64,000 nt of DNA. It comes from Thinopyrum elongatum (taxonomy: Eukaryota > Streptophyta > Magnoliopsida > Poales > Poaceae). The translations under genes and the position numbers were made by a program. The notes beneath the pieces are model-generated. The model searched no databases. It was not told the origin of the DNA and saw only the letters and a program-made list of their open reading frames with translations. Of this stretch, positions 1 through 10,099 are shown one piece after another. How positions within the stretch are numbered: the first letter of the stretch is position 1; the number at the start of each line of letters is the position of its first letter. Where the stretch lies: positions 427,605,230-427,669,229 of the forward strand of contig CM022303.1 in NCBI GenBank assembly GCA_011799875.1, given 5' to 3'.

Positions 1-477
1 GAACCCTGCACGTTGCGAGGACATTTTGGAAGCAGACCTAGCAACCCCTTATACAAGCGCAGTTGCGCTCCCAGTCCAATCCAAAACGGGCCACTCCTCG
101 CTGACGTCAATAGAGCTTCGGCTGATGTATAAGACGCAGAACGCCCATACTATGCCCACGTGATGGTTAGTGCTATCGGGCCAGAGGCCCCTTGGATCAA
201 ATATCCAAACCGTTTAGTTGTTTAGGATCGCGCGGAAACGAGTAGAGACTCACGATCGATGTGACCCCGTCGCCCCGTCTCGAGGACTTGCGGCAAGGGC
301 TAAGAATGCCCGGCCACGCCTCGTGTTATCTCGTGGGCACCATCCAGGTCAATCCGACTCCACATCACTTCGCATTAAGCTCGCGCGGGTACCCCTCAGG
401 GCCGACCCGTCTTTAGTAACATGGTTCAGTGCTAGTCATAATATCAACAGTAACTGTGTGTCTAACACCAAGGGAAT

Positions 478-684
478 CCTGAGGAATCACCCTCGATGGA
501 ATCCCACCTGATGTTATCGTCAAGGTGAACGAAGGAGGAATCACCCGCGAGGTCCACACTTGAGGAGTTGCACGACGACGTCGTTATCGGGGGTGGTGTA
601 GGAGGAATCACCCTCGCTTACCACGACCGATTAACTAACCTACAAGGTTATCATCAGAAGTGCTGACGAGGTATCACCCTCGGC
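478..684 (-). repeat. Four spaced CGAGGGTGATTCCTC-type motifs in the LTR
   Basis: On the plus strand GAGGAATCACCCTCG or a close variant occurs four times, with the core ATCACCC near 487, 541, 607 and 673. The spacing is 54, 66 and 66 bp. Each motif can form a small GAGG/CCTC hairpin. The other LTR copy has the same set with spacing 66, 66 and 55. Confidence 0.75.
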
Positions 685-993
685 ACTCGACGGTAACCCA
701 GTAGTGTCGGGAACTAAGGGGGAAGTGATGTGTGGTGCCAGGGTCTGGTCTTCAATCCCGATGTTCGGGTCTTCTGATATCCAGCGGGGCAGTCGGGATT
801 AAGTGGGGGTCTCTGTCGGGTCTCTACCCAGCCTATTCTAAGCAGTCTAGGATAACCAGTAAGGTAGCAAGGCAGGTTACAATAAACAGGCTATGCAGCG
901 GATATAGGAAAACAGTAGCAGTAGCAGTTCTAATGCAAGCATAAGAGAGAAGAGAATAGGCGATATAGGCATGTTCAAAATGGGGGTGCTTGC

Positions 994-1095
994 CTGTTTG
1001 CTCTGGGGCAAGGGCAAGGTCGTCGGTGGTGTCGTCGGGGACGTAGTCATACTCCTGAGCTGCGTCTGCCTCGGGAGCTACGTCAACGTCGGGGT
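994..1095 (-). other. Exon-like acidic segment in the long LTR (left copy)
   Basis: The segment is 102 bp. On the minus strand it follows a pyrimidine-rich tract ending TCTCGGTAG, which resembles a 3' splice site, and it ends CAAACAG|GCAAGC, which resembles a GC-type donor. Its open phase encodes an Asp/Glu/Ala-rich peptide containing DAAQEYDY and DDLALAPEQ. The second LTR copy has an 84-bp equivalent at 51940-52023 in the same phase, and the length difference is 18 bp. Whether it is translated or spliced is inference. Confidence 0.4.
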
Positions 1096-3384
1096 CTACC
1101 GAGAGAAAGAGGGGGAAGAAACAGGTAAACATAATGCAAACAGATGCAACACGGTGCGTGCTATGCTATGATGCAGTGCAGGGTTGCCTAAATATGCATC
1201 TAAGTCATTTTAGTTATTTTAGGATTATTCTGGGATTTATATACCGGTGTGTGTGCACAATTCATCTGCCGGATCCGGGCCCGGAGTTACGAGTTCTTCT
1301 ACGTAGGGGGTTCCGACAAAGAAACGGACGGCGCGATCAGACTCGTCTCGTCGTTCTGAGCAAGTTTCATGTTTTAACTTTTTCGATCTGAGCTACGGTT
1401 TAAAAGTTATGAATTTTCAAAGTTTATTTGGATTTTCTGGAATTTATTTATTTATCAGAAAATGAATTATGACATCAGCATGAGGTATTGCTGACATCAG
1501 CAAGTCAACAGCGGCTGTACAGGTCAAACATGACATGTGGGTCCAGTGGGACCCACATGTCAGCCTCTGTAAACTTAACAGAGTCTATTTAGACTGACAA
1601 GGGGTTAATTAGAGTGTGGGCCCCTCATGTCAGTGTCTGAACAGATTAACTAATCCGTGTTATTTATAAATTCGTTTTAATTAGCTTAATTAACTGAGAG
1701 GGCCCACATGTCATACACTGTGGTGAACAGTAATGACGTTGACCTGGTCAACGAAGTCAACCCAGGGCCAGGGGGCCCACTGGCAGCCGCACTGGGGTGG
1801 GGCCCACCTGTGCCACGTCGGCGGCCGGTGGCTGAACGCCGGTGAACCCGCAAACGCGGCGGAGGCACTCGGGCGTCGCCGGAATTCGCCTATAGGCCAC
1901 CAAAAGGGACGGGGCCGGGTGCGTTCGAACGGCCGTTCGACGGCGCGTCGAATGGTGGCGGTAGCTCAGCCTGAGACGGCATAAATTGATGGCAGGGAGC
2001 GTCGCGGCGGACGCCGGAGTTCGGACAGACGCGGGTTCGATGTTGGAAGGCGACGGCGAGCAAGCGAAACGACTAAGCGGGGGCTACTGCGCTCCAGGAG
2101 CTCATCGGAGCTACTGGCTCGAGCTAAAGAAGCTCGGGAACGCGGCGGCGATGGATCCGGCGATGTCCAGAGCTCGGCCGCGGCGACAGCTAGCTGGAGC
2201 GAGCGAGGAGCTCCAAATGGAGAAGCAGGAGACGGGGAAGCTCACCGAGCGGCTCGCACGTTTGGCCCTTGACAGCTTAGTAGCAGAAGACGGCGCCGGG
2301 GACGACGAAGCTCGCCGGAGGCAGAGAGGTGCGGGGCGGCTCGATCCGCTAGATGCAGGGCTCCCTGGCTCCTTCTGCTTGGCGTAGTCAACGGAGTAGA
2401 GCACGGCGCGTCTCTCAGACAAGATCCCCGGGCGCGGGGCGCCGGTGGCTGCGACAAACCAGAGGCGCGGCGATGATGGCGCTCGGCCTCGCGTGGATCT
2501 GAGGGGAAGGAAGGAGGGAGAGGGCGAGCGGGTGAGGGGGAAGTGGATAGGGACGGAGAGGAGGCCGAGGTAGCTCCTCCTTATCCTCTCGCCCGACCTG
2601 CGGCGTCGCGGTGTCGGCGCCAGAGCAGCGCGCGCGCGTGTGACCACGGACGAGGCGACACGGCGACGAAAAGGACGACGACTGTGCGCGGGATGGGCTG
2701 GGCCGGCTGGCGGGGCACTGTGGACTTAGGCCTGTGCACAGTGGCCCATCTTTCCCTTTTTTTCCTTTTCTGTTTTCTTTTTCTTTATTTCATTTCTGTT
2801 TTATAATAGTTAAGCCACTTGTGCATTTTTGTAAAATGCGAGAGTTGTCCCAAATATTGCAAGGCAATATTATCCTTCACCAAAAACTGGTTTGGGCAGA
2901 TTTGGATCTCATTTGAAGCTGAAATGGTTTTAAATGGATTTGAATATTCTGTTTTGGTGCTGTTTCAATTTGTTGGAGCCATTTAACTGATCCAAGTTCC
3001 ATTGGTTATAATTTTATAAATGCTTCTGGAATATTTGCTATTTAGTGAACATTTTTCCCATAGTGTTTGATCAACTTTATCTTGCACTTATGAATTTGAG
3101 TTGATTTTCAGAATGGGGTTTGAATTATTTTGGTTAACCACTGTGATTAGGCACTGCAAATGATATGACTTGGCAAGATTAGCAGTTGATCTTAATGGCT
3201 ATTACACAGGGGTGTTACAATAACCACCTCCTTCGCTGCCTTCCATAGTAGCGAACAGCGTGCGGGCACCCATGTGCACCCCGCCCGGACGAGCTGTGGC
3301 GAAGCAGTCTCCGAGAAGAGCAGCGCTGCCACATTGACATCGATGATGTAAGGCACTTTCCGGTCAACAGTCGTCATGGACTGC

Positions 3385-3690
3385 CTACTGAGCTGCTATG
3401 GCGTAGTAGTGCGGAGCCTTGTAATGCTCCGGCCATGGCGGCGTCTGGACGGCCGGCGACACCATCAGGGCTCCATGGCCCTGGCCGTGACCTTCACCAC
3501 GTCCACGACAACCATGCCCACCACCACGGACGCCATCAGCATGCCCTCCGCCGGCCTTCCGCTTGAGCTTTTCCTCCTTTGAGGCCTTCTCTTTGACGCT
3601 GCAATTTTTCCGCGTCGCCGAGTTGATCTTCTTGCGAGGGTGATGTTCGGATCCTCCTGCACCTCCACCACCTCCAACTCCTGCATGCTC
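3385..3690 (-). pseudogene. Unrecognised coding-like fragment
   Basis: This GC-rich stretch is open in two overlapping minus-strand frames. One starts MEPDKSMQELEVVEVQEDPN and is followed by a Lys/Arg-rich run. The other has KEEKLKRKAGGG followed by Gly/His-rich repeats and ends at 3385. The switch from acidic head to basic tail across frames could mean a frameshifted fragment of a real gene or a transposon accessory gene. I do not recognise a family. Composition alone could also keep these frames open, so a coding role is only a possibility. Confidence 0.2.
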
Positions 3691-4899
3691 TTGTCCGGTT
3701 CCATGCATCGGCAGCGCGAGGAAGGAAGAGAGTGGAATACAATGGCTGGTATTGAGTGGAGAGCAGTAGGATGGAGGAAGAGAGTGGGGATTTTGCCGAG
3801 GAAATAGAGCATGCAGCTACAAAAACACGGGCTCCGCGTTCCTTATGGGTGAGCCATGGGTGTAAGAGTCTGATGTGTCTCGTGTTTGGACTCTTGCAAC
3901 CCCCCCCCCCCCGCCCCACATGTTTGGTTTCGTTTTGCAGGAAAAATGTGGACCGGACCACTCATCGGGAAAAAAAGATTCCACCCCATGACAACTAGGA
4001 CCCACCAGATTTTGAGGCTGACTTGTGGGCCTACTAATTTGACGCGTACGTGGGGCTTTGTCAACTTAGTCAACAAATGATTCTAGCAGTAGTGACCATT
4101 GGATGTTAATCTAACGGTCGTGTTGCTGCTTCAATCTTTGATCTTCTTGCTCCAGCCGCCCAAACCAGCACCGGCGGGACCGCCTGCTCCTGCCTCCCAT
4201 GGCCGGTTCTGCTGCCGCGTAGGCCTCACCGCCCCACCTTAATCCCACCGCTGGACAGGCCTTCCTTATACTCACCCACACCCCTTGTTATTCTCCGACG
4301 ATGACAACCTCACACCACAGCCGAACCAGTCAACCCTCGTACTCATCTCCGCATGGGCCTCCACTATCGCGTCTTCCTCGGCTCCGCATCGTTCCCTTCC
4401 GAGGACTCGCCGTCGTCCACCGCCTTAGTGCTCTCGGCGCGGGGTGGTCAATGTTGTCAACAAATGACAACCATCGGAAGAGGACTGTACACGGTGAGGC
4501 TCACAGGTAGACCCATCAGCTACATCTTCACATGCAAGGAAGTGCCTCCTTATTACGCGCAAAAAATGATTCCTCCCCCTAACAGCTGGGACCCACCAGC
4601 TATGTCTTCACATGCAAGGGAGTGCCTCCTTATCCTCCCTGACAGCTGGGACCCACCTGATCGAACCGTATGTAGTGTTGTCAGTCTGGTCGCGAACGTG
4701 TATGTAAATACTGGTCGATCGGTCTCTTTGGAAGGATGAACCATGGTCGAGTAAGTAGCGGCACATGTCGTGGTATAGCCCCCGATGTAGCAGTTCAAGC
4801 AGTCGCGTCTAAATCATGTACATGTACCTATAGCCACATGACAAAAAATATGTCCACGTACGTACATATGGGCGGGGTCTCGAACGCGTACATCAACGA

Positions 4900-5330
4900 C
4901 GTCCTGTTCATCGGCAGCCAACCGGCTGGGTCGGAATGGTGGAAATAGCGTCGTGTTCATCGGAAGCCAAGCGACTGGGTCGGAATGCGTCCTGTTCATC
5001 GAGAGCCAACCGGCTTGGACGGAACAGCCGAAACGGGGACCTATTCATCGGGAGGGATCTGGCGTACCGCAAAATGGACTAAACAGACTTCTGTTCAACC
5101 GCCTACGATCGAAACAGGTCCTGTTCATTAGGAGGGGTCATGCGTACCGCAAAACGAACGAAACTGACTTCTCGCCAACTGCGAACGATCGAAATGGGTT
5201 CCTGTTCATCCGGAGGGGTCTGGCGTACCGCAAAACAGAGTAATCGGACTTCTCTTCGAGCGCCTACTGTCGAAATGTGGTCCTGTTCATCCGGAGGGGT
5301 TTGGCGTACCGCAAAACGGGACTCCATGGG
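4900..5330 (+). repeat. CACTA subterminal repeats, ~40 and ~80 bp units
   Basis: CCTGTTCATC recurs at roughly 40-50 bp intervals near 4908-5042 and then at about 80 bp (5041, 5121, 5201, 5281). In the second series it is followed by GGAGGGGTCTGGCGTACCGC. Looser CTGTTCATCC copies continue to about 5650. Such arrays are typical of CACTA subterminal regions, where transposase is thought to bind. Confidence 0.75.
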
Positions 5331-5689
5331 CTTCTATTCATCCATTGTCTACTGCCTCGCTCCAGCCTCCATGGGCTACAATTCATCCACCGTCGACTTC
5401 CTCCAGCCTCCACCGGCTACTGTTCATCCAGCCTCCACGAGGTCCTGTTCATCCACCCCCAACCGGCTGGGGCGTGGCGGCCTCCTCGGGGTCCTGTTCA
5501 TCCAGCGGCAACCGTCTACTACCATGGGGTCCTGTTCATGCAACCCCCACCGGGAACTATTCATCCACAGCCAACCAACCGGCTCGACTCACCACGTCTC
5601 GACTCATTCTACATATCGCGCGCGCGATAACAACGGACTCTGTTCATCGAGAGGCAACCCAACTGGCTACTACGTCTCGCATAGGGGCT

Positions 5690-5890
5690 CGATCGGCTTT
5701 AGTAAGCAGCGAAGGGATCGATCGGGTTCAGTTAGCAGCGAAGGAATCGCTCAAGTTCAGTTAGCAGCGAAGGAATCACTCGGGTTCAGTACGTAGTGCG
5801 AGGGATGGCTCGTGTGCAGTACGTAGTGCGAGGGCGATCGATCGCTCAGGTTCAGTAAGTGAATGTCTCGCTCGGGTTCAGTTATAGCGA
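5690..5890 (+). repeat. Short tandem units GGTTCAGTTAGCAGCGAAGG
   Basis: About six degenerate units of roughly 30-35 bp alternate between GTTCAGTTAGCAGCGAAGGAAT and a variant with CAGTACGTAGTGCGAGGG. They sit between the ~80-bp array and the CACTA terminus and are probably part of its subterminal repeat region. Confidence 0.65.
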
Positions 5891-6231
5891 ACACGGCTCG
5901 CACCATGCGCGCGTACGAGAGAAACACGCAAACCACATTGCATCACTCGGCCCTGACCACCCACAATAACCGGGAACTCCCCGAAATTTTCCTCGCCCTC
6001 ACTTCTACCACAATTTTTTTACGTCATGAACAGCCCAAAGAATGTCATGCAGGTGCGTCTTCAGTCCGCCGAGGACGAAAAGCCCATTTTCAGTCATAAT
6101 TTTTTGTCATAGAAGTAGGAGCCCACCATATCTATGGTGATACGTGTTTTGGTCACAATTATCGTCATAACCATGACAAAAAAGTTTTTGTTAGGGCCAT
6201 AATGGCACGAATGTGTCTTTTTTTGTAGTGA

Positions 6232-6624
6232 AAGAAAGCACAAGATGCAGAAAGGAAGAAGCAGGTAGCTGCTTAGAAAGGAGAAGCTCGGGCAATCTTG
6301 AAGCAGGCAGCTGCAGAGACAAGGCAGATAATCTTGGAGACACAAAAGACCATTGATGCCGAGAAGAAAGAGAAACTTGTTGCTGAGAAGATAGCCCAGA
6401 GAGAGGCTGCTGTTGCTGCTAAGAAGCTTGCAGAGAGACAAGCAGCTGATGCAAAAGTGGAAGAAGCCAGGCAAGCAGTTGCTGCAAATAAGAAGACAGA
6501 GAGAGCAGCTGTTGCGGCAAAGAAAGAAGAAATGAGAAAACTGGGAAAGAGAAGAGTTCAAGAAGTGTACCATAGCTCAGGGCTTGAGAAGAATGGAAGC
6601 ATGTTTGACATCTTCACGGACTAG
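6232..6624 (+). pseudogene. Truncated Ala/Lys/Glu-rich coiled-coil coding fragment
   Basis: A single frame reads from directly beside the CACTA end to a TAG at 6622-6624, with one internal TAG at 6274-6276. The encoded segment is a highly charged alpha-helical run (AAVAAKKLAERQ, ARQAVAANKKTE) ending in a less repetitive tail, SSGLEKNGSMFDIFTD. The composition predicts a long coiled coil. I do not recognise the family. The sharp 5' border at the CACTA terminus suggests the element inserted into, or was joined to, a coding exon. The remaining 5' part is not in the window. The minus-strand frame over the same bases is a shadow. Confidence 0.45.
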
Positions 6625-6889
6625 TGCAAGAGCTGTTAAACACTTTTACTTTTGACCATGTTATGTAAAATACAGTATGGTGGTAATTCATGCACTAAAT
6701 TATGTTATGATGTCTTTCATCATTTTGCTTACTTGAATTGATGTCAAGAATCATTGACCTTATTGAAGTCATGTTAAAAATCAATGATCTTTTGTACTTA
6801 ATGAAGTGATTTTGATCGTGTCTCAGCTATTTGGTATATATATCTCTTCTACTTATTGTGATGTTGAAACCATTTAATGCATCTCTTCT

Positions 6890-7190
6890 GATCATACTTG
6901 TGCATCTTTGTGCTTACATGTAGTTGGATCATTTTGTTCAACACCAATTTACCTGATCATACTACTAATCTTGACAATGATTTTTTTGCATGTTTGTGCT
7001 TACATGTACTTGGATCATTTTGTTCGACAAAAATTTACATGATCATACTACTAAACTTGAGAGACAAACTAGTTCATAGAACAGAGTCATTCCAAAATTT
7101 ACTGAAGTTGAGAGACAAACTAGTTCATACAAAAGAGTCATTGATACTAGTTCATACAAAAGATTCATAGATACTGAACAGTTACAACCA
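6890..7190 (+). repeat. Degenerate short tandem repeats
   Basis: GTGCTTACATGTA with flanks recurs at 6910 and 6996, an 86-bp unit. GAGAGACAAACTAGTTCATA recurs at 7059 and 7110, with a partial third copy at 7146. The region is otherwise AT-rich, with no gene or promoter I can support between 6625 and 7456. Confidence 0.6.
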
Positions 7191-7456
7191 CATAGATCAT
7201 ACTACATGGCGATCGTGGACTGGTCAACCCAGTGGCGTACAGGCTCTGTACATGGAACAATGACCGTATAATCACGTCCCATCATACAAAGTGACTGTAG
7301 TGACCGTATTTCAAAGTAGAGTGACCTAAGTGAGCTCGTGGCGCAAGTTTAAGTACCTACAGTGCATTTTACTCAAACTAATACTGGGACAACCCTAAGT
7401 ATCACCCTGTTGCATATGAAATATTGGGATTTTTGGAAGATGCTCTATATGTTTTA

Positions 7457-7537
7457 CTCCCTCCGTCCCATAATATAAGAATGATTTTTACACTAGTGTA
7501 GTGTCAAAAACGCTCTTATATTATGAGACAGAGGGAC
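7457..7537. mobile_element. Stowaway MITE (Tc1/mariner type), 81 bp
   Basis: The left end is CTCCCTCCGTCCCATAATAT and the right end is its near-perfect inverted copy, with TA on both sides (7455-7456 and 7538-7539) as target duplication. The final base is C where the left end predicts G. Size and terminus match the Stowaway MITEs common in Triticeae. Confidence 0.95.
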
Positions 7538-7682
7538 TACCTTTTAGAGAGAGACTAGGTTATTCATTTACCATCCATTTATCTCAAATATTACTCTTGG
7601 ACTAGCTCTTCACGGCAGGATTTGCCGGCTTGAAACCGATGATTTTTTTTTACCTTGGGATGGAGATGTTGGAAAATGGCCT

Positions 7683-8932
7683 GAGGGCATCCACATCAAC
7701 AGTGCTTAGAGGCTAGCTTGCCTTTAAGCTAGACCCCACAGCACTACCTCCAAACAATATCAAAACCATGCAGTGTCATTTTGCTTCAGCCTCTATTGTG
7801 GGCCTACGATTGATTCAACAAAGGCATGGTAACCTGAATGGAGGAGAACTTTGGCGCCTCAAATGCATCGTGGGGAGCACAAATAGGCTGACGGGTGGGG
7901 CTGCTTGATTATTTAAATTGGAAGAGGCAGCTTCAAAGTTAAGAGATTTTTTGCTTAGAGGCGTGAAGTGCAGTGTATGGAGGCGACCTCTAAGAAGAGA
8001 GGGTGCTTAGGGTGCGTTTGGATTGCAACCAATAGCAGCCATACCAAAAAATTGGCAGGCCCATGGAAATTGGCTAGCGCTTGGATGGCAGCCAAAATTT
8101 TGGCTCGCCCGACTGTTCCGCCAACGGCCAGTGCAATTCTTGCCAACGCATGGGCGAGCTGGCGGCGCGGAAAAGCTCCGCCAAAACATTGGCAGCGCCC
8201 ACGCCCGCTCCCTCCGTGGGGCCTGCTTAATTATTGCAGCGATTAACTCGCAATTAACCCTGAAAGCGATTTGTAGATTCGCATATTTCTCCTGTTCCCT
8301 GATCGTTTGGTGGTAGGTACTCCTTTTATTGCACCAACAAACCTGCATGTGCATGCAGAAAGATAGCTACGTAATCACCACAAAATTAGCATGAGTCGTG
8401 TAAGTTTATTAATCCGCTAAGCAGTAATTAATTTGTTTACTTATTATACTTGTACGGTCGAGTAGCAGCCCTACCTCATGGAACTACTCCTGAAAATCCC
8501 CTAAAAAAACTCCTGAAAAGCACAGAATTTTGTTACCTAAAAATGGGATATATATTTTTGACGACTGTAACATATATATGTGCTTTTGCATGCCCATTTT
8601 TTCGTTACTTTATGTGTATTGTAGCTATTAAAAAATCATGTCACATTTTTTTGCGGGGCGTGTCACTTTTTTTTTTGACTTGGAATAAAATGAAGCATGA
8701 ATCAATCATAATTCCCAAAGTTTGCCACGTAGTTGGCAGCAAACCAAATGACAGCTCAGTGATTTTGCCAAAAAATTGGTAGGTACAATGGCTCTAAACC
8801 AAACAAGAACAACTAACCAAATTTTTGGCCATGCCTTCACTTTGGTCGTGCCAAAAAATTGATGAGGCTAATTGGGACACAAACCAAACACACCCTTAGA
8901 GACGGTGAAAAATGCACACTATGGATGCTCTC
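7683..8932. mobile_element. Probable small MITE interrupted by the Harbinger-type element
   Basis: The outer ends GAGGGCATCCA (7683) and, inverted, GAGAGCATCCA (ending 8932) form short terminal inverted repeats. Without the insert at 8010-8895 the element would be about 364 bp. I could not find a convincing target duplication, so the superfamily (hAT or Mutator type) is open. Confidence 0.4.
8010..8895. mobile_element. Non-autonomous PIF/Harbinger-type element, 886 bp
   Basis: The ends are GGGTGCGTTTGGATTG and, inverted, GGGTGTGTTTGGTTTG. Both are flanked by TTA (8007-8009 and 8896-8898), the target duplication of PIF/Harbinger and Tourist elements. A second inverted motif, CCAAAAAATTGGCAG against CTACCAATTTTTTGGC, occurs near 8045 and 8770. 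No transposase frame is present, so it would depend on an enzyme supplied elsewhere. Confidence 0.85.
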
Positions 8933-9470
8933 ATGTCCCACGTGAAAGTCTTACAAGCATGACAAATGATCAAAGTGAGAAAGTAAAAAGGGACAAATGA
9001 TCCACGATAAGCAAGGAGGTGGAGGCTAAGGGAGTACATGCATCTGCCGGGGCTGTACCTGTACCCTACACTCTCCGGTTGAGCGTGAGCTGTTTTTCTG
9101 CCATCCCTTTAATGCTACTGTGGAGTATACTGAGCTGTTATATCACATCACAAGCTGCTAAGCTACAGAGAAAAGGACCTGGGCTCTTATCATGTCACGT
9201 CACACGCTGAAAGGCTACAAGCCAAGGCGCTGAACAGTAGTACTGGATGTTATAGAGCCGCTCGCTTCCACCAACTAGACTCCAAAGGACCAGCTCTACA
9301 TCCATGTGATAACTTCGGCATTGATGACAGAGGACATGGGCACCACCCTGCTTCCGTGTCATCAGTTCAACATCATGTTCACCGTCGGAACAACTCTACA
9401 CGTTCAAAGAAATAGGGGAAACACTTTCCTTGGTACGTCTGATTTATTTGCTTCATCAGATCAATTTTGT
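8933..9470. other. Unassigned single-copy-looking stretch
   Basis: I see no element termini, repeats or convincing frames here. The base composition is moderate and nothing marks a promoter or exon with confidence. Confidence 0.4.
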
Positions 9471-9517
9471 ACCATTGATCCATTGTTTTTTTTTTTGAAA
9501 GGACCATTGATCCATTG
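9471..9517. mobile_element. 17-bp insertion with 15-bp target duplication
   Basis: ACCATTGATCCATTG occurs at 9471-9485 and again at 9503-9517. It flanks eleven T and GAAAGG (9486-9502). An oligo-T block inside a long direct repeat is what an extremely truncated LINE insertion on the minus strand would leave. Repair-associated filler DNA is an alternative. Confidence 0.55.
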
Positions 9518-9575
9518 ATCCATTGTTGATCTCATGCCGCTGAACTCTCCACCACGACAGCATCTACAGCTCTTC

Positions 9576-9640
9576 GACATCACCCTGCCCTTTCTCGCAA
9601 AAAAAAAAATTCCCGCAAAAACAAGACATCACCCTGCCCT
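9576..9640. mobile_element. 33-bp A-rich insertion with 16-bp target duplication
   Basis: GACATCACCCTGCCCT occurs at 9576-9591 and 9625-9640. Between them lies TTCTCGC, an A tract and TTCCCGCAAAAACAA (9592-9624). The long direct repeat and oligo-A fit a minimal plus-strand LINE or SINE tail insertion, or filler from break repair. It lies about 60 bp from the similar event at 9486-9502. Confidence 0.6.
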
Positions 9641-9967
9641 GGCCTAGTCAGAACATACATGATGCAACCTCCATCACCGCTGCTGGGATGACCTCTTACT
9701 TCAATCAGAACCACAACACCAACAGCTATGAGCTACCCCCGCTGCCACAATCCTTGGGACCAGGCGGATCAAGCATATGGGAGGAGGCCTCCTCTCTTGC
9801 TGCCACGCAGAGGCGGTACGGCTGGGAACAGTCTACCCTGCCGACAGGGCCCTGCTGGCTGCCGAGCTGGGAGGCAGGCCAGTTCACAAGCATGCGATGG
9901 GAACCAAGCTGGGCTACAGGCCCGGAAGTGGTTTTCGGGCCCGGTGCATCCACACGGCCCGCGCCGC

Positions 9968-10036
9968 CTGAGGGGGATTCGAACACAGGATCGACTGCTA
10001 TAAACGACGGAATCCTACCAGCTGAGCTAGGAGCCA
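9968..10036 (-). other. tRNA-like relic with A-box and B-box
   Basis: On the minus strand TAGCTCAGCTGG matches the RNA polymerase III A-box, and TGTTCGAATCC nearly matches the B-box, at about tRNA spacing. The acceptor and T stems do not pair well and I cannot assign an anticodon. This is therefore not a working tRNA gene; it is more likely a SINE head or tRNA-derived relic. Confidence 0.5.
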
Positions 10037-10099
10037 TATCTGACCACAATGGAGCATCAATCTTAAAAGAACCAAGCAAGCTGCGCAGATCCGAATTAG

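Larger units (their letters stand above)
1..3219 (-). mobile_element. Partial long LTR (~4-kb family), minus strand
   Basis: This is the reverse complement of the first ~3.2 kb of the element seen whole at 49920-54003. Its outer end at 3209-3219 reads TGTAACACCCC on the minus strand. Much of the remainder aligns by eye with the other copy, for example the stretch ending in CACGTGGGCATAGTATGGGC and the region with the CACCCTCG motifs. The GC-rich core (about 1840-2740) lies at the matching position but is not clearly alignable. About 0.87 kb should lie left of the window. Whether it is a solo LTR or part of a full element cannot be decided here. Long frames in the core look like composition effects. 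Confidence 0.8.
3220..6230. mobile_element. Right-hand part of a CACTA transposon
   Basis: The segment ends TTTTTTTGTAGTG at 6230, the reverse complement of CACTACAAAAAAA, a CACTA-superfamily terminus. Repeats upstream fit the subterminal region of such elements. No matching left terminus is visible in the window. The LTR at 1-3219 may have inserted into the element, with the remainder further left. The next three bases are AAA, a possible target duplication that cannot be checked. The left limit at 3220 is only the LTR boundary, so membership of 3220-4700 is an inference. Confidence 0.6.

Noticed and set aside
1733..2806. Several frames in the GC-rich core of the left LTR
   Set aside because: Same reason as for the other LTR copy; the peptides do not match between the two copies.
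4900..5890. Regular short repeats considered as a CRISPR array
   Set aside because: The units are degenerate and differ in length, spacers are not unique, and the context is a plant CACTA terminus.
6094..6573. 159-codon minus-strand frame rich in Cys, Leu and Ser
   Set aside because: It is the complement of the Ala/Lys/Glu-rich plus-strand coding fragment and also runs into the CACTA end.
9968..10036. Functional tRNA gene on the minus strand
   Set aside because: A-box and B-box match, but acceptor and T stems do not pair and the anticodon arm is not recognisable.
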